A stretch of 64,000 bases of DNA from Azospirillum halopraeferens DSM 3675 (GTDB lineage Bacteria; Pseudomonadota; Alphaproteobacteria; Azospirillales; Azospirillaceae). Shown in pieces: positions 17,146-25,500 of the stretch (its first letter is position 1; every line of letters starts with the position of its first letter). The DNA is taken from the NCBI RefSeq assembly GCF_000429625.1, contig NZ_AUCF01000001.1, positions 310,001-374,000 on the forward strand, written 5' to 3'. The translations under genes were made by a program, and so were the position numbers. The notes under the pieces are model-generated. The model was not told the origin of the DNA and did not search any database. It worked only from the letters and a program-made list of their open reading frames with translations.

Positions 17146-17299
17146 GGGCCGGATGTCCTGTCGGGAGGGACGCGGGAACGCGCATTGTGCCGGGGGAACG
17201 GCACCGACGCCAAGCCCGGCGCGGTCCGACACACCGTTGCGACGGCCGCAACGACCGGCGCGGGTGGCGTCGGATGTGGGCTCCGGCCGGCTCTGTCGG

Positions 17300-17443
17300 T
17301 TACACGGCGATGGCCGCCGCCGCCCGGCGAATGGCTTCGGCTTCCTTCGCCGCTGCCCGTTCGGCCAATGCGTCCGCGGCCATGCGGATACGGCCGATCG
17401 CCGCGGCCATGCGATCCGGGGCATCCTTGTCACCGGTGGTCAT
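17300..17443 (-). CDS. small Ala-rich hypothetical protein, possibly a 3' gene remnant
   Basis: 47 codons from ATG (17443) to TAA. The product is a charged, Ala/Arg-rich helix (IRMAADALAERAAAKEAEAI) with coiled-coil character. No domain is recognised. It abuts the point where homology to an Rpn nuclease begins on the other strand, so it may be the tail of a gene interrupted there. Weak support. Confidence 0.2.
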   Translation of the reverse strand: MTTGDKDAPDRMAAAIGRIRMAADALAERAAAKEAEAIRRAAAAIAV

Positions 17444-17877
17444 TGCGCCTGCGGTCGGGCGAAGCGGCGTTCCTCTATGCGCTGGTTGAGCACAAATCTA
17501 CCCTTGATCCCGGACTCCCGCTGCTACTGCTGGGCTACATGGTGCGCATCTGGCAGCGGACCGTCGGGCGTGACCCGGCGGCGGTGCGGGCTTTGCCGGC
17601 GATCCTCCCGCTGGTGGTGTACCACGGAGCCCGGGCGTGGACGGTACCGACGGCGTTCCGCGACCTGATCGCCGCCGATGACTCGGTCCGCCGGCACCAT
17701 CTGGACTTCGCCTACGTCCTGGCCGACCTCGGCCGCATTGACGACGAGAGGCTGTCGGACCTGACGACCATGCGGGCCGGGCTGCTCGCGCTCAACCAGC
17801 CGCGAGACCCGCGTGAGACATTCGGCCGGCTCCGGACGGTTGACCGGCGTCCACGCCTGCGCTGCCGTTTGCGCTGA
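17440..17877 (+). pseudogene. Rpn family nuclease/putative transposase fragment (Transposase_31)
   Basis: In frame from about 17440 the translation reads FLYALVEHKSTLDPGLPLLL, GYMVRIWQ and LPAILPLVVYHGARAW, characteristic of the central part of Rpn (PD-(D/E)XK, YhgA-like) proteins. Before this there is no Rpn N-terminus (DxxF...LL region) and after about 17820 homology stops, whereas full-length members run about 280-330 residues. It is therefore truncated at both ends. Rpn genes are mobile and often decay into such pieces. Confidence 0.75.
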
Positions 17878-17958
17878 TTCCGCCGCCGAACGGGCTTTCT
17901 GCTCCAGGTCATCGGCCGTCCCGGCCAGCATGGCGGGCACGTCGTTCAGCCGGCTCAT
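17830..17958 (-). pseudogene. 5' end of an interrupted small gene
   Basis: ATG at 17958 is preceded by GGAGGAAGG, a strong ribosome-binding site. The first 35-40 codons (MSRLNDVPAMLAGTADDLEQ and an Ala-rich helix) look protein-like, but the frame then continues antisense through the Rpn fragment. Probably a gene truncated by that insertion; it could also be a real short protein. Confidence 0.3.
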
Positions 17959-17999
17959 CCTTCCTCCGTTGGCCCCGGTGCATCTCCCGGGCCGGAAAT

Positions 18000-18024
18000 G
18001 AAAAACCCCGGCATGGGCCGGGGC
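18000..18024 (-). terminator. intrinsic terminator of the ATP synthase F0 operon
   Basis: On the minus strand CCCCGGC-CCAT-GCCGGGG is followed by TTTTT, starting about 30 bases after the atpF stop. Clear Rho-independent structure. Confidence 0.85.
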
Positions 18025-18056
18025 TCTTCGACGAACGGCTGCGAAACGCGCAACGC

Positions 18057-18536
18057 TCAGTGCAGATGCCGGGGGAGTTCGGCGATCGACTGTTCGACCA
18101 GCTTGTCGGCCTGCGCCGGAGTGACACCATCCGCCAGGATGCGGCGGGCGGCGGCCACGGCGATGTCGACGGTCAGGTTGCGGACCTCGGCCAGGGCTTG
18201 CGCCTCGGCCTGGGCGATGCGGTCCATGGCCTGCTGCTCGCGCCGCTTCAGGGCCGCCTCCAGATCCGCCTGGGCGGTGGTCCGGAAGCGCTCGGCCTCA
18301 TCGCGGGCGTGGATGACGATGGCCTCGGCCTCCTTCACCGCGTCGCGCTGGCGGCGCTGGTAGGCAGCCAGCGTGGACTGGGCGTCCTCGCGCAGGCGCT
18401 GGGCCTCGTCCAGTTCGGCACGGATCTTCTCCGCCCGGGAGTCGAGGGCCGACGTGATCGCCGCGCTGGCCTTGCGCCACACCGCGACCACGAAGATGAC
18501 GAAGGCTACGGCAACCCAGAATTCGGCGGTGTTCAT
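18057..18536 (-). CDS. atpF: ATP synthase F0 subunit b
   Basis: 159 residues. One N-terminal span (FWVAVAFVIFVVAVW) is followed by a long charged coiled coil (SRAEKIRAELDEAQRLREDA). It is the peripheral-stalk subunit that pairs with b' and holds F1 stationary. It overlaps b' by four bases and ends the operon before a clear terminator. F1 genes are not in the window; separate F0 and F1 operons are usual in Rhodospirillales. Confidence 0.92.
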   Translation of the reverse strand: MNTAEFWVAVAFVIFVVAVWRKASAAITSALDSRAEKIRAELDEAQRLREDAQSTLAAYQRRQRDAVKEAEAIVIHARDEAERFRTTAQADLEAALKRREQQAMDRIAQAEAQALAEVRNLTVDIAVAAARRILADGVTPAQADKLVEQSIAELPRHLH

Positions 18537-19183
18537 GAGCGGCGCTCCTCCAGCACGGCGGCCACGGCGGCCTCGGCCTTGGACGCGTCCACATCGACAC
18601 CGGCCAGCTTGCCGGCGACGTCGCGGGCGATCTCGGCGGCGACGCCGCGGATGTTGGCAAGCGCCTCATCCTTGGCACCGGCGATGCGGGCCTCGGCAGC
18701 CTTCAGGCGCTCTCCGATGTCGGCGGCGAGCTGGCCCTGGCGGGCGTGGTTCGCGGCCTCGATCTCCGCAACCGTGGCGGCGATCACCGACTGCGCCTCG
18801 CTCCGGGCGTCGGCCAGCGCCTTCTCCACGGAGGCCAGGACGGCCTCGGCCTCTTCCTTTACGGAAGCCGCCTTGTTCAGGTCGCGGCTGATGCGCTCCT
18901 GACGCTCCTCCAGCACCTCGGCCACGCGCGGCAGCGCCTTCTTGGCCAGCAGGTAGTAGAGGGTGATGAAGGTCACCGCGAGCCAGAAGATCTGGGTCGG
19001 GAAAGTGGTCGGGTCGAGCTGCGGCAGGCCACCGCCGCCGTGCTCAGCCCCGTGTTCGGCACCCGGCGCGTGCTCCGCCGTTGCCGCCAGCGCGGCGCCG
19101 GCGAGCAGGGTGAGCGAAGCGAGCGCGCTGCCCGCAGCGCCCGCCCAACGGGCCAGCCGTGCCTCGGCCAACAGGTTCGGCAT
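18533..19183 (-). CDS. atpG: ATP synthase F0 subunit b' with N-terminal extension
   Basis: 216 residues, the second (diverged) b-type stalk subunit found in photosynthetic and related alphaproteobacteria. The first 35 residues look like a signal or extra membrane segment (WAGAAGSALASLTLLAGAAL), followed by a His/Glu/Gly-rich stretch (EHAPGAEHGAEHGGGG). The normal start of homology follows (DPTTFPTQIFWLAVTF), then a coiled coil. The extension is longer than in plain b subunits. It is separated from atpE by a stable stem-loop. Confidence 0.88.
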   Translation of the reverse strand: MPNLLAEARLARWAGAAGSALASLTLLAGAALAATAEHAPGAEHGAEHGGGGLPQLDPTTFPTQIFWLAVTFITLYYLLAKKALPRVAEVLEERQERISRDLNKAASVKEEAEAVLASVEKALADARSEAQSVIAATVAEIEAANHARQGQLAADIGERLKAAEARIAGAKDEALANIRGVAAEIARDVAGKLAGVDVDASKAEAAVAAVLEERRS

Positions 19184-19211
19184 GATCGGTCGTCCCCCAA
19201 GGCATAAGGAA

Positions 19212-19249
19212 GCGGCGCCGAAACCCCGGATGAAGGGGCCCGGCGCCGC
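19212..19249 (-). promoter_or_regulatory. intercistronic stem-loop between atpE and the b' gene
   Basis: GCGGCGCCG (19212-19220) pairs with CGGCGCCGC (19241-19249), with an inner CCCC/GGGG stem. There is no U-tract on either strand. Such structures commonly raise the level of the upstream c-subunit message relative to the rest of the operon. Confidence 0.6.
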
Positions 19250-19282
19250 GTCTCTCGAGCGAGTGTCGCGTTCGCCCGGGCC

Positions 19283-19507
19283 TTAGGCGAACAGGATCAG
19301 GAACGCGATCAGCAGCGCGAACAGGGCGACGGCTTCCGTCAGGGCGAAGCCCAGGATACCGATCGGGAAGACCTTGGGCTGGACGGCCGGGTTGCGGGCG
19401 ATCGAGCCGATCAGGGTCGAGAAGATGTTGCCGATGCCCATGCCGACGCCGGCGAGGGCGATGACGGCCAGACCGGCGCCGACGTACTTAGCGGCTTCAG
19501 CTTCCAT
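19283..19507 (-). CDS. atpE: ATP synthase F0 subunit c
   Basis: 74 residues from the ATG at 19507 ([20 protein letters not shown]), which matches the usual alphaproteobacterial N-terminus; an ATG nine bases earlier (19516) would add MST. Two hydrophobic hairpin helices are joined by the [13 protein letters not shown] loop. The ion-carrying glutamate is in [11 protein letters not shown]. It forms the proton-driven ring. The SD-like AGAGGA suits either start. Confidence 0.93.
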   Translation of the reverse strand: MEAEAAKYVGAGLAVIALAGVGMGIGNIFSTLIGSIARNPAVQPKVFPIGILGFALTEAVALFALLIAFLILFA

Positions 19508-19583
19508 GGTACTCATTCCTCTATTTGGGTGAACTGGATGATGGTTGGTCGGAACTGTCGAACCCGGCGGGCTCCGGAGCGGA

Positions 19584-20327
19584 TCAGTGCAGCTCCAGCG
19601 CGTCGCGGATGTACAGGCAGGTCAGGATCGAGAAGACGTAGGCTTGCAGGAAGGCGACCAGGAACTCGAAGCCGGTCAGCGCGATGTTGATCAGCAGGGG
19701 CACCAGGCCGACGAAAAGGCCCAGGGCGCCCATGCCGCTGATCATCATAACCGTGAAGCCCGCGAACACCTTCAACATGGTGTGGCCTGCCATCATGTTG
19801 GCGAACAGTCGGATGGACAGGCTGACCGGGCGCATCAGGTAGGAGATCACCTCGATCGGGATCAGGATCGGGGCGAGCGCTACCGGCGCACCGTGCGGCA
19901 TGAAGAAGGTGAAGAAGTGCAGGCCGTGCTTGATCAGCGCCAGGATGGTCACGAACACGAACACCGTCAGCGCCAGCGCGAAGGTCACGATGATGTGGCT
20001 GGTGAAGGTGAAGGTGTAGGGGATCATGCCGATCAGGTTGCCGAACAGCACGAACATGAAGAGGGTAAAGACGAACGGAAAGTACGGGCGGGCGTCCTGC
20101 CCCGCGTTGTCACGCACCATGTTCGCCACGAACTCGTAGAACATCTCGGCCGTCGACTGCAGGCGGCCCGGAACCAGGGCGCGGCCCTTCATCCCGTAGT
20201 GGATCAGGGCATAGACCAGCGCCACCGCGATCGCCATGAACAGCGCCGAATTCGAGAACGACACGTCGTACCCGGCGATCACGATTTGCATGATGGGGTT
20301 GATGGCGAATTGGTGCAGCGGATCCAA
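19584..20327 (-). CDS. atpB: ATP synthase F0 subunit a
   Basis: 247 residues, five or six spans. The essential arginine lies in the fourth-helix motif [21 protein letters not shown]-terminal [15 protein letters not shown] is typical for the group. It forms the proton half-channels next to the c ring. It lies between atpI and atpE on the same strand with short gaps. Confidence 0.94.
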   Translation of the reverse strand: MDPLHQFAINPIMQIVIAGYDVSFSNSALFMAIAVALVYALIHYGMKGRALVPGRLQSTAEMFYEFVANMVRDNAGQDARPYFPFVFTLFMFVLFGNLIGMIPYTFTFTSHIIVTFALALTVFVFVTILALIKHGLHFFTFFMPHGAPVALAPILIPIEVISYLMRPVSLSIRLFANMMAGHTMLKVFAGFTVMMISGMGALGLFVGLVPLLINIALTGFEFLVAFLQAYVFSILTCLYIRDALELH

Positions 20328-20339
20328 GGTCGTCCTCGC

Positions 20340-20705
20340 TCAGTGTTCGTCGCCGCCGGAGGGGCGCTCGTGATCATCCTTGTTGGCCCGGCCGTAACCG
20401 GGGGCGAAGCCGAGCCCGGAAATGGCCCGGTAGACGTTCAGCACTCCCGCCGCGGCGCCCAGGAAGAACATGACCACCAGACCCCAGGGCGCCGTATCCA
20501 GCCAGCGGTCGATCAGCAGTCCGCCGCCGACGCCGACGATCATGGCAGCTACCAACTCAACGCCGATGCGCCAGGCGACCCCCATCGCTCCTTGGGACAC
20601 GCCGTCCAGCCGGCCGGGGCCCGCCTTCCGAACCTGCCCCTCCCGGGCCTTGCGCAATCGTGCGTCCAGCTCGTCGAGCGAGGTCGGAGGTCTGTCGTCG
20701 GCCAT
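20340..20705 (-). CDS. atpI: AtpI/AtpZ-type ATP synthase assembly protein
   Basis: 121 residues from the ATG at 20705 (MADDRPPTSLDELDARL), preceded by GGAGCGG; an in-frame start at 20741 would add 12 unsupported residues. Two spans (VELVAAMIVGVGGGLLID and WGLVVMFFLGAAAGVLNVYR) fit the AtpI/AtpZ family, which assists c-ring assembly or ion supply. First gene of the F0 operon. Confidence 0.87.
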   Translation of the reverse strand: MADDRPPTSLDELDARLRKAREGQVRKAGPGRLDGVSQGAMGVAWRIGVELVAAMIVGVGGGLLIDRWLDTAPWGLVVMFFLGAAAGVLNVYRAISGLGFAPGYGRANKDDHERPSGGDEH

Positions 20706-20755
20706 ATCCGCTCCGTCATCCCTCCGCCGGCTCACCGCCACGCGAAAGCGGCGAG

Positions 20756-20784
20756 ACCATACGAACGGGACCCTACCCTGTCAA
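20756..20784 (-). promoter_or_regulatory. sigma-70-type promoter of the F0 operon
   Basis: On the minus strand TTGACA (20784-20779) is separated by exactly 17 bases from TATGGT (20761-20756), about 50 bases before atpI. A near-consensus match. Confidence 0.75.
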
Positions 20785-20839
20785 GAAGCAAAACCTTAGC
20801 CGCAAGTGCTTGATAGAATTGCGGTTCCCGGCACGGCCG

Positions 20840-20870
20840 CCGGGCGATGCCGCGGTGCGGCGTCGCCCGG
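20840..20870 (-). terminator. hairpin after the Sco gene
   Basis: A 14-bp stem with one T·G pair, loop GGT, lies immediately after the Sco stop codon. No U-run follows on the minus strand, so it may act as a stabiliser or a weak terminator. Confidence 0.5.
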
Positions 20871-20875
20871 GCGTA

Positions 20876-21481
20876 TTAACCCTGAATCCGGGCGGTGATC
20901 TGCTCGGCGATCGTCTCGGGCGATGCACCGGCAGGGAACACCTGGACGAAGCGGCCGTCGGCGTCCATCAGGTAGATGAAGCTGGAATGATCCATCAGAT
21001 AATGCTCATCATCCGGCGCGCTGCCCGGCGACCGGGCGTAGTACACGCGGTAGGCGCGGGCGACGTCGCGCACCTGTTCGGGTGTTCCCGTCAACCCGAC
21101 CATGCGGGGGTGGAAGAGACCGACGTAGTCGGACAGGTGCGCCACCGTGTCGCGCTGCGGATCGACCGAGATGAACAACGGCTGCACCCGCTCCGCCGCA
21201 GCGCCCATGCGGTCGAGCGCGGCCGACATGGCCGCCAGCTCGGTCGGGCAGACGTCGGGGCAGTAGGTGTAGCCGAAGTAGATCAGCATGTGTCGGCCGC
21301 GGAAGTCGGCCTCGGTGACCGTCCGGCCGGTGTGGTCGACCAGTTGGAAGGGACCGCCGATCGCGGCGGTTCCGCCGGTGGTCATCTGTTCGGCGTTGCG
21401 GACCTGCCACCAGGCGATGCCGGCGGCAATGACGAGTCCGACCACCGAGGCGATGGCGATGCGGAAGATGCGCGCTTTCAT
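20876..21481 (-). CDS. SCO1/SenC family copper chaperone
   Basis: 201 residues. A membrane anchor (IASVVGLVIAAGIAW) is followed by a thioredoxin-like domain. Copper ligands are seen as CPDVCP within FGYTYCPDVCPTELAAM and the distal His in YLMDHSSFIYLMD. It is membrane-anchored with its domain in the periplasm and delivers copper to the CuA site of cytochrome c oxidase or serves redox homeostasis. No oxidase genes are adjacent, so it is a stand-alone copy. Confidence 0.92.
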   Translation of the reverse strand: MKARIFRIAIASVVGLVIAAGIAWWQVRNAEQMTTGGTAAIGGPFQLVDHTGRTVTEADFRGRHMLIYFGYTYCPDVCPTELAAMSAALDRMGAAAERVQPLFISVDPQRDTVAHLSDYVGLFHPRMVGLTGTPEQVRDVARAYRVYYARSPGSAPDDEHYLMDHSSFIYLMDADGRFVQVFPAGASPETIAEQITARIQG

Positions 21482-21564
21482 GGTCGTCCGTTCGTGGGTG
21501 ACGGATGCGGTGCCGGACCTTAGCCCGGGACGCCGGCCGAGGGAACCCCGCCGGCCACCTCCGG

Positions 21565-22728
21565 TTACGGCCCGGCCGGGGTGAGCAGGCTGGCCGCGAC
21601 GTGCCGGACGCCGGCGTCGTCACAGATGTAATAGACGACCAGCGCCCGGCCGTCGGGCAGGGCCACGGCCCAGGGATAGCCCGTGTCGGCGGAAGGCGAA
21701 TCATCGCGCACGATGAACTCCGCCGCGGCCGCGGGATCCTCGCGCACGGGATTCCACAGGCGAGCCCGCACCCCGAAGGGGCGGTGGCGGTAGCCGTAGG
21801 CCAGCAGCAACCGGCCATCGGCCAGAGGACAGGCGTCGTAGGGATGGCCGACCACCTCGTGCACCCGCCACGGCTCCCAGGTCCGGCCGAGATCGCGGGA
21901 GGCGGAGATGGCCAGGCGGTCGTCGAGCCCCGTCGTCCGATGGAACGCCAGCAGACGGCCGTCGGCCACCGACAGCAGGGCGCTTTCGCAGAACCCGGCA
22001 CCGGCCGGCGAGCGGTCCATGGCGATCAGCGACCGATAAGTCCAGGTATCGCCGCGGTCGGCGGAGGCGAACAGGTGGCTGGCATAGCGGCCCGTATCCG
22101 GGTGGTGGGCGTAGGTGGCCATCAGCAACGTGCCGTCGGCCGCTTCCACGGCGCGGCCGCGCACCGCGCCGCCGTGCATCGGCCGAATCCCCGGAACCGT
22201 GTCCGGCTGGCCGGGCACCGCCGGCAAGTAACGGTGGGGAGTCCAGGTCCGCCCGCCGTCGTCGCTCCACCGGGCATAGGCACCCCAGAACAGGTAGAGG
22301 TCACCGGTTCGCTGCGGGCTGCCGACAACGCCGATTCCCTGCGCGCGCAACGCCTCGCCGTCGCGGGCGGGAAGCGGGTACCAGGCGAAGCCGGTCAGCA
22401 CCAGGCGGCCGTCGCGCAGCACCAGAAGGTTGGCGTCCTGGTCGGCGGCCTGCGGGTCGGGCGGAACCGTGATCGGCTCGCCGGCCGGTTCGCCGCCGGC
22501 CGTCAGCGGCACGATCACCGTCTGGGAGCGGGCGTCGAGGTGGTCGACGTTGTCGAATCCCGTCTCGCTGCGCCGGTACTCCTCCCCGCGCAGCCAGCGG
22601 TGATCGCGCGCGCGCCGGAACGCCACCAGCACCACGCCGTCCGCACGCAGCGCCACCGACGGGAACGACGCAAAGAAGGCGGAGTCGCGATAGATGATGC
22701 GGTGCGACACCGCGAACGGCATGGTCAT
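21565..22728 (-). CDS. sialidase/BNR-repeat family protein
   Basis: 387 residues. A six-bladed-propeller type sequence with Asp-box-like repeats (SDDGGRTWTP, SADRGDTWTY, SRDLGRTWEP). There is no signal peptide, so it is probably cytoplasmic. The family includes exo-alpha-sialidases and many proteins of unknown substrate; a defined catalytic triad cannot be confirmed here. The ATG at 22728 (MTMPFAVSHRIIY) is chosen because upstream codons lack homology. Isolated gene, divergent from the binding-protein gene. Confidence 0.72.
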   Translation of the reverse strand: MTMPFAVSHRIIYRDSAFFASFPSVALRADGVVLVAFRRARDHRWLRGEEYRRSETGFDNVDHLDARSQTVIVPLTAGGEPAGEPITVPPDPQAADQDANLLVLRDGRLVLTGFAWYPLPARDGEALRAQGIGVVGSPQRTGDLYLFWGAYARWSDDGGRTWTPHRYLPAVPGQPDTVPGIRPMHGGAVRGRAVEAADGTLLMATYAHHPDTGRYASHLFASADRGDTWTYRSLIAMDRSPAGAGFCESALLSVADGRLLAFHRTTGLDDRLAISASRDLGRTWEPWRVHEVVGHPYDACPLADGRLLLAYGYRHRPFGVRARLWNPVREDPAAAAEFIVRDDSPSADTGYPWAVALPDGRALVVYYICDDAGVRHVAASLLTPAGP

Positions 22729-22895
22729 TGTCACTACCCCGGGAAGATTGCGCTGCCAGCGGCAATGTGGGACGCGCCGGAGCGCCGGTCGAGGGCGAAA
22801 GTGTGCCGGCGGATTGACGCCGCGGTGGTTTCCGGGCTTAGCTGGCGCAAGCGGGGCTGTGGCTCCGCACCCGTTTCCGTCCGACGGATGTACCG

Positions 22896-23690
22896 ATGCG
22901 ACCGGTCTCCACTTTTTTCCGTTCGGCACGCGCCATCCTTGCCGCGGTGCTGTTGGCGGCGGCGCTCCTGACCGGGGGGCCGGGCGGAGCGGCCGCTGCC
23001 GGATACCGCATCGCCGTGATGGAGGCGACGCCGCCCTTTAGCTACCGCGCACCCGATGGCCGGCTGACCGGCTTCAACGTCGAGATCATGCGCGCGTTGT
23101 GCCGTGTGATGGACGCCACCTGCACCTTCGTCGAGCTGCCGTTCCAGGCGGTGCTCGACGCGGTGGCGGAGGAGCGGTGCGACGTCGGGCTCGCCAACTT
23201 TCTGCGCACGCCGGATCGGGAGGCCAGGGTGGATTTCTCCGCTCCCTACTGGCGCTCCAGCTCCAGCTTCATCGGGCCGATGCGCGACGCCGCGGTCCCC
23301 GGGCCGGAGGCGGTGCGCGGCCGCAGCGTGGCCGTGATTCGCACGACCCGCCAGCACGCCTACATGGAACGAATGGCAGGGGACGTGGACCAACTGGTCA
23401 CCGTCGCGAGCCTGGAGGATCTGTGGCGGACCCTGACGGCGGGCGAGGCCGAGTTCGCCCTGGTGCCGACCCTGGCGGGCCTCGACTTCCTGCTGACCCA
23501 TGACGGGCGCGCCTTCAGCACGATCGGGACCCCGCTGGCGGGAGACGGGCTCGGCGGCACCGTTCATCTCGTCGTTCCCAAGGGTCGGCGGTCCCTCCTG
23601 AACGCACTCAACGGCGCCATCACCACCATTCGTGCCGATGGCTCGTACCAGGAGATCGGCCGCCGCTATTTCCCGTTCGATGTTTACTGA
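22896..23690 (+). CDS. periplasmic family 3 solute-binding protein
   Basis: 264 residues. A signal peptide (about residues 1-35, ending AAAAG) is followed by a SBP_bac_3 domain: YRIAVMEATPPFSYRAPDGR, LTGFNVEIMRALC, CDVGLANFLRTPDREARVDFS. Such domains bind amino acids and related ligands. No ABC permease is adjacent. The stop overlaps the next gene by 11 bases, which encodes a membrane receptor-like protein, so it probably serves signalling rather than uptake. Confidence 0.82.
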   Translation: MRPVSTFFRSARAILAAVLLAAALLTGGPGGAAAAGYRIAVMEATPPFSYRAPDGRLTGFNVEIMRALCRVMDATCTFVELPFQAVLDAVAEERCDVGLANFLRTPDREARVDFSAPYWRSSSSFIGPMRDAAVPGPEAVRGRSVAVIRTTRQHAYMERMAGDVDQLVTVASLEDLWRTLTAGEAEFALVPTLAGLDFLLTHDGRAFSTIGTPLAGDGLGGTVHLVVPKGRRSLLNALNGAITTIRADGSYQEIGRRYFPFDVY

Positions 23691-25062
23691 TCGCGACGGC
23701 CCGTTGTCCGGTCCTGCTGCGCCAACCCCGGCCGGCCGGCCGACCCGCCGGGTGTCTCTGCTGCCCCTGGCCGCCGGCCTGCTGCTGCTGCAGGGCGCTG
23801 CGTTCGTCGCCATCGCCGTGGACCGTCTCGCAGCCGAGCGGCGCGCTGCCGACACCCGGGAGCGGGTGGTGCCCTTCATCGAGGACCGGCAGCGGGCGGC
23901 GCTCAATCTGGAACGGTTCAAGCGTTACGGCGACGTGGTGGTCGTCTCGGAGGACACCGCCCGGCGGCGCGAAGCGTTGCTGTCCGCCCAGGCTCTGGCC
24001 TTCCATCCCTCCTTCCACGTCGATCCCGCCCTGCGCGACCGGATCGGTGCCGCGTTCGTGACTCTGCGGGACGCTGCGGTGCTGGTGGACCGCGCCGGCC
24101 ACCGGCGCGTCGAGGCGGCCTCGTCCGGGCTTGCCATTGCGGAGGCGCGCCGCCGGGAGGCGATCGAGCTGCACCGCCAGGCCGGCGCTCTGTGGCGGAG
24201 CGTTGCCTCCGAGTTGGACGTCATCGTCGACCGACTTTCCGTGGACATTGCTGCCACGACCGCTGAGGGATTCGGTCAACCGTCCGATGGTTCCGGCCGG
24301 ACGCCCTGGCTGGCGGTGGCGGGCATCCTGGTCACCCTTGCCCTCGCCGGGGCGCTCGCCCCGACCATGGGGCGCCGTGGCGCCCGGCCGCCGGTCCCCG
24401 GAGCGTCGGCCACCGGCGCCATCGCTCCGACGCCCCCGGTGCCCCCATCCGCAGAGCCGGTGCCGGTGGAGCGCACGCTGGTCCGCGCCTCAGACGTCCT
24501 GGCCGCGGTCGAAGGGCGCACGCAGGATCTCGCCGGGGGCCTGCGGGCGGGCGGTGGCGTGCGACGGGCCGCCTTCGAGTCGTTCCTCGACGGCACGGTG
24601 ATCGCGTCGCGCGGGCTGCGGGCCGAGATCGACCGACTGCTCCGGCTGCGGGCCGCACCGGCGGATGCGGCGGGTCCCTTCAACCTGAAGGCCTGCCTCA
24701 CCGATGCCGCGGGGTATGGACCGGACGGACGGGAACCGGACTGTTCGGACACCCTGGAGGCGCAGACCGACTCCGCCGCTCTGGCTGCGGTCGTCGCCAT
24801 GATGGTCGCCATCCGGCAGAGCCCGTTGGCGCACGGTGGCACCGGGCCGGGCCCGATCCTGTCGGTCCGGCTGCTGCCGGGCGGGGAAGGGGAGGGAGAG
24901 GCAATCGCGGTGCGATTCACCGGCGGGACCGGAACGGTGCCGGACAGCGTAACGGCATTGGTGTCCGAGCGCCTGAAGGGGAGCCTCCTGGTGGAGAGCA
25001 CCCCCGGCCACGACCCCGTCGTCACCATTCGTTTCCCGCGCCGGCTGTCCCGCCGGACATGA
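23680..25062 (+). CDS. membrane receptor with degenerate histidine-kinase-like domain
   Basis: 460 residues. Transmembrane segments near residues 25-47 and 208-230 bracket a periplasmic helical region of about 160 residues. The cytoplasmic part has a Pro-rich linker, a helical region (SFLDGTVIASRGLRAEIDRL) and a C-terminal fold resembling an ATPase lid and strand (SERLKGSLLVESTPGHDPVV). The phospho-accepting His box, the N-box asparagine and DxGxG are all missing (GGTGTVPDS at the expected place), so it is probably a pseudokinase. The ATG at 23680 overlaps the binding-protein gene, implying a joint role. No response regulator is adjacent. Confidence 0.6.
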   Translation: MFTDRDGPLSGPAAPTPAGRPTRRVSLLPLAAGLLLLQGAAFVAIAVDRLAAERRAADTRERVVPFIEDRQRAALNLERFKRYGDVVVVSEDTARRREALLSAQALAFHPSFHVDPALRDRIGAAFVTLRDAAVLVDRAGHRRVEAASSGLAIAEARRREAIELHRQAGALWRSVASELDVIVDRLSVDIAATTAEGFGQPSDGSGRTPWLAVAGILVTLALAGALAPTMGRRGARPPVPGASATGAIAPTPPVPPSAEPVPVERTLVRASDVLAAVEGRTQDLAGGLRAGGGVRRAAFESFLDGTVIASRGLRAEIDRLLRLRAAPADAAGPFNLKACLTDAAGYGPDGREPDCSDTLEAQTDSAALAAVVAMMVAIRQSPLAHGGTGPGPILSVRLLPGGEGEGEAIAVRFTGGTGTVPDSVTALVSERLKGSLLVESTPGHDPVVTIRFPRRLSRRT

Positions 25063-25074
25063 CGGGGGCGGGCA

Positions 25075-25500
25075 TCAATGCCGCTTGCTGACCCCGCCGT
25101 TGGTCAGCACGGAACCCACGGAAGGTGCGTTCCTGTTCTCGGACGGCTTGGAGTCGCCGGTGCGGGTCTCAGCCGGCTTGGCGCCGGCGGGCTTGGCGCC
25201 GGCGGCGGGCTTGGCGGACGGCGTCGACGCGGCCGGCTTCCGCACGGCGTCACGGCCGGGCAGTTCGATGTTGACCTCAAGGGTCGAGCAATCGCCGCCA
25301 CGGTCGAGCTTCACCTCCACCTTGTTCTCGTCGATGTCGACATACTTGGCGATCACCGCCAGCAACTCCTGCTGGAGCATCGGCAGGTAATCGGGGCCGG
25401 TGCGTCCGACGCGCTCGTGCGCCATGACGATCTGCAAACGCTCCTTCGCCTGGACGGCGGACGCCTTGGGCGTGGAGCGGAAGAAGCTGAAGATGCTCAT
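25075..25500 (-). CDS. minE: cell division topological factor MinE with long C-terminal tail
   Basis: 141 residues, where family members are usually about 85-95. The core (residues 1-88) is complete: membrane-targeting FSFFRSTPKASA, the MinD-contact helix AKERLQIVMAHER and the beta domain VEVKLDRGGDCSTLEVNIELP. The extra 50 residues are Lys/Ala/Pro-rich repeats (SAKPAAGAKPAGAKPAETR), then a Ser/Asn-rich end. MinE stimulates the MinD ATPase to drive pole oscillation. It overlaps minD by four bases. Confidence 0.92.
   Translation of the reverse strand: MSIFSFFRSTPKASAVQAKERLQIVMAHERVGRTGPDYLPMLQQELLAVIAKYVDIDENKVEVKLDRGGDCSTLEVNIELPGRDAVRKPAASTPSAKPAAGAKPAGAKPAETRTGDSKPSENRNAPSVGSVLTNGGVSKRH

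Noticed and set aside
16381..17440. Upstream part of the long frame leading into the Rpn fragment
   Set aside because: It is antisense to the DODA-type dioxygenase and has no Rpn homology, so the Rpn piece truly lacks its N-terminus.
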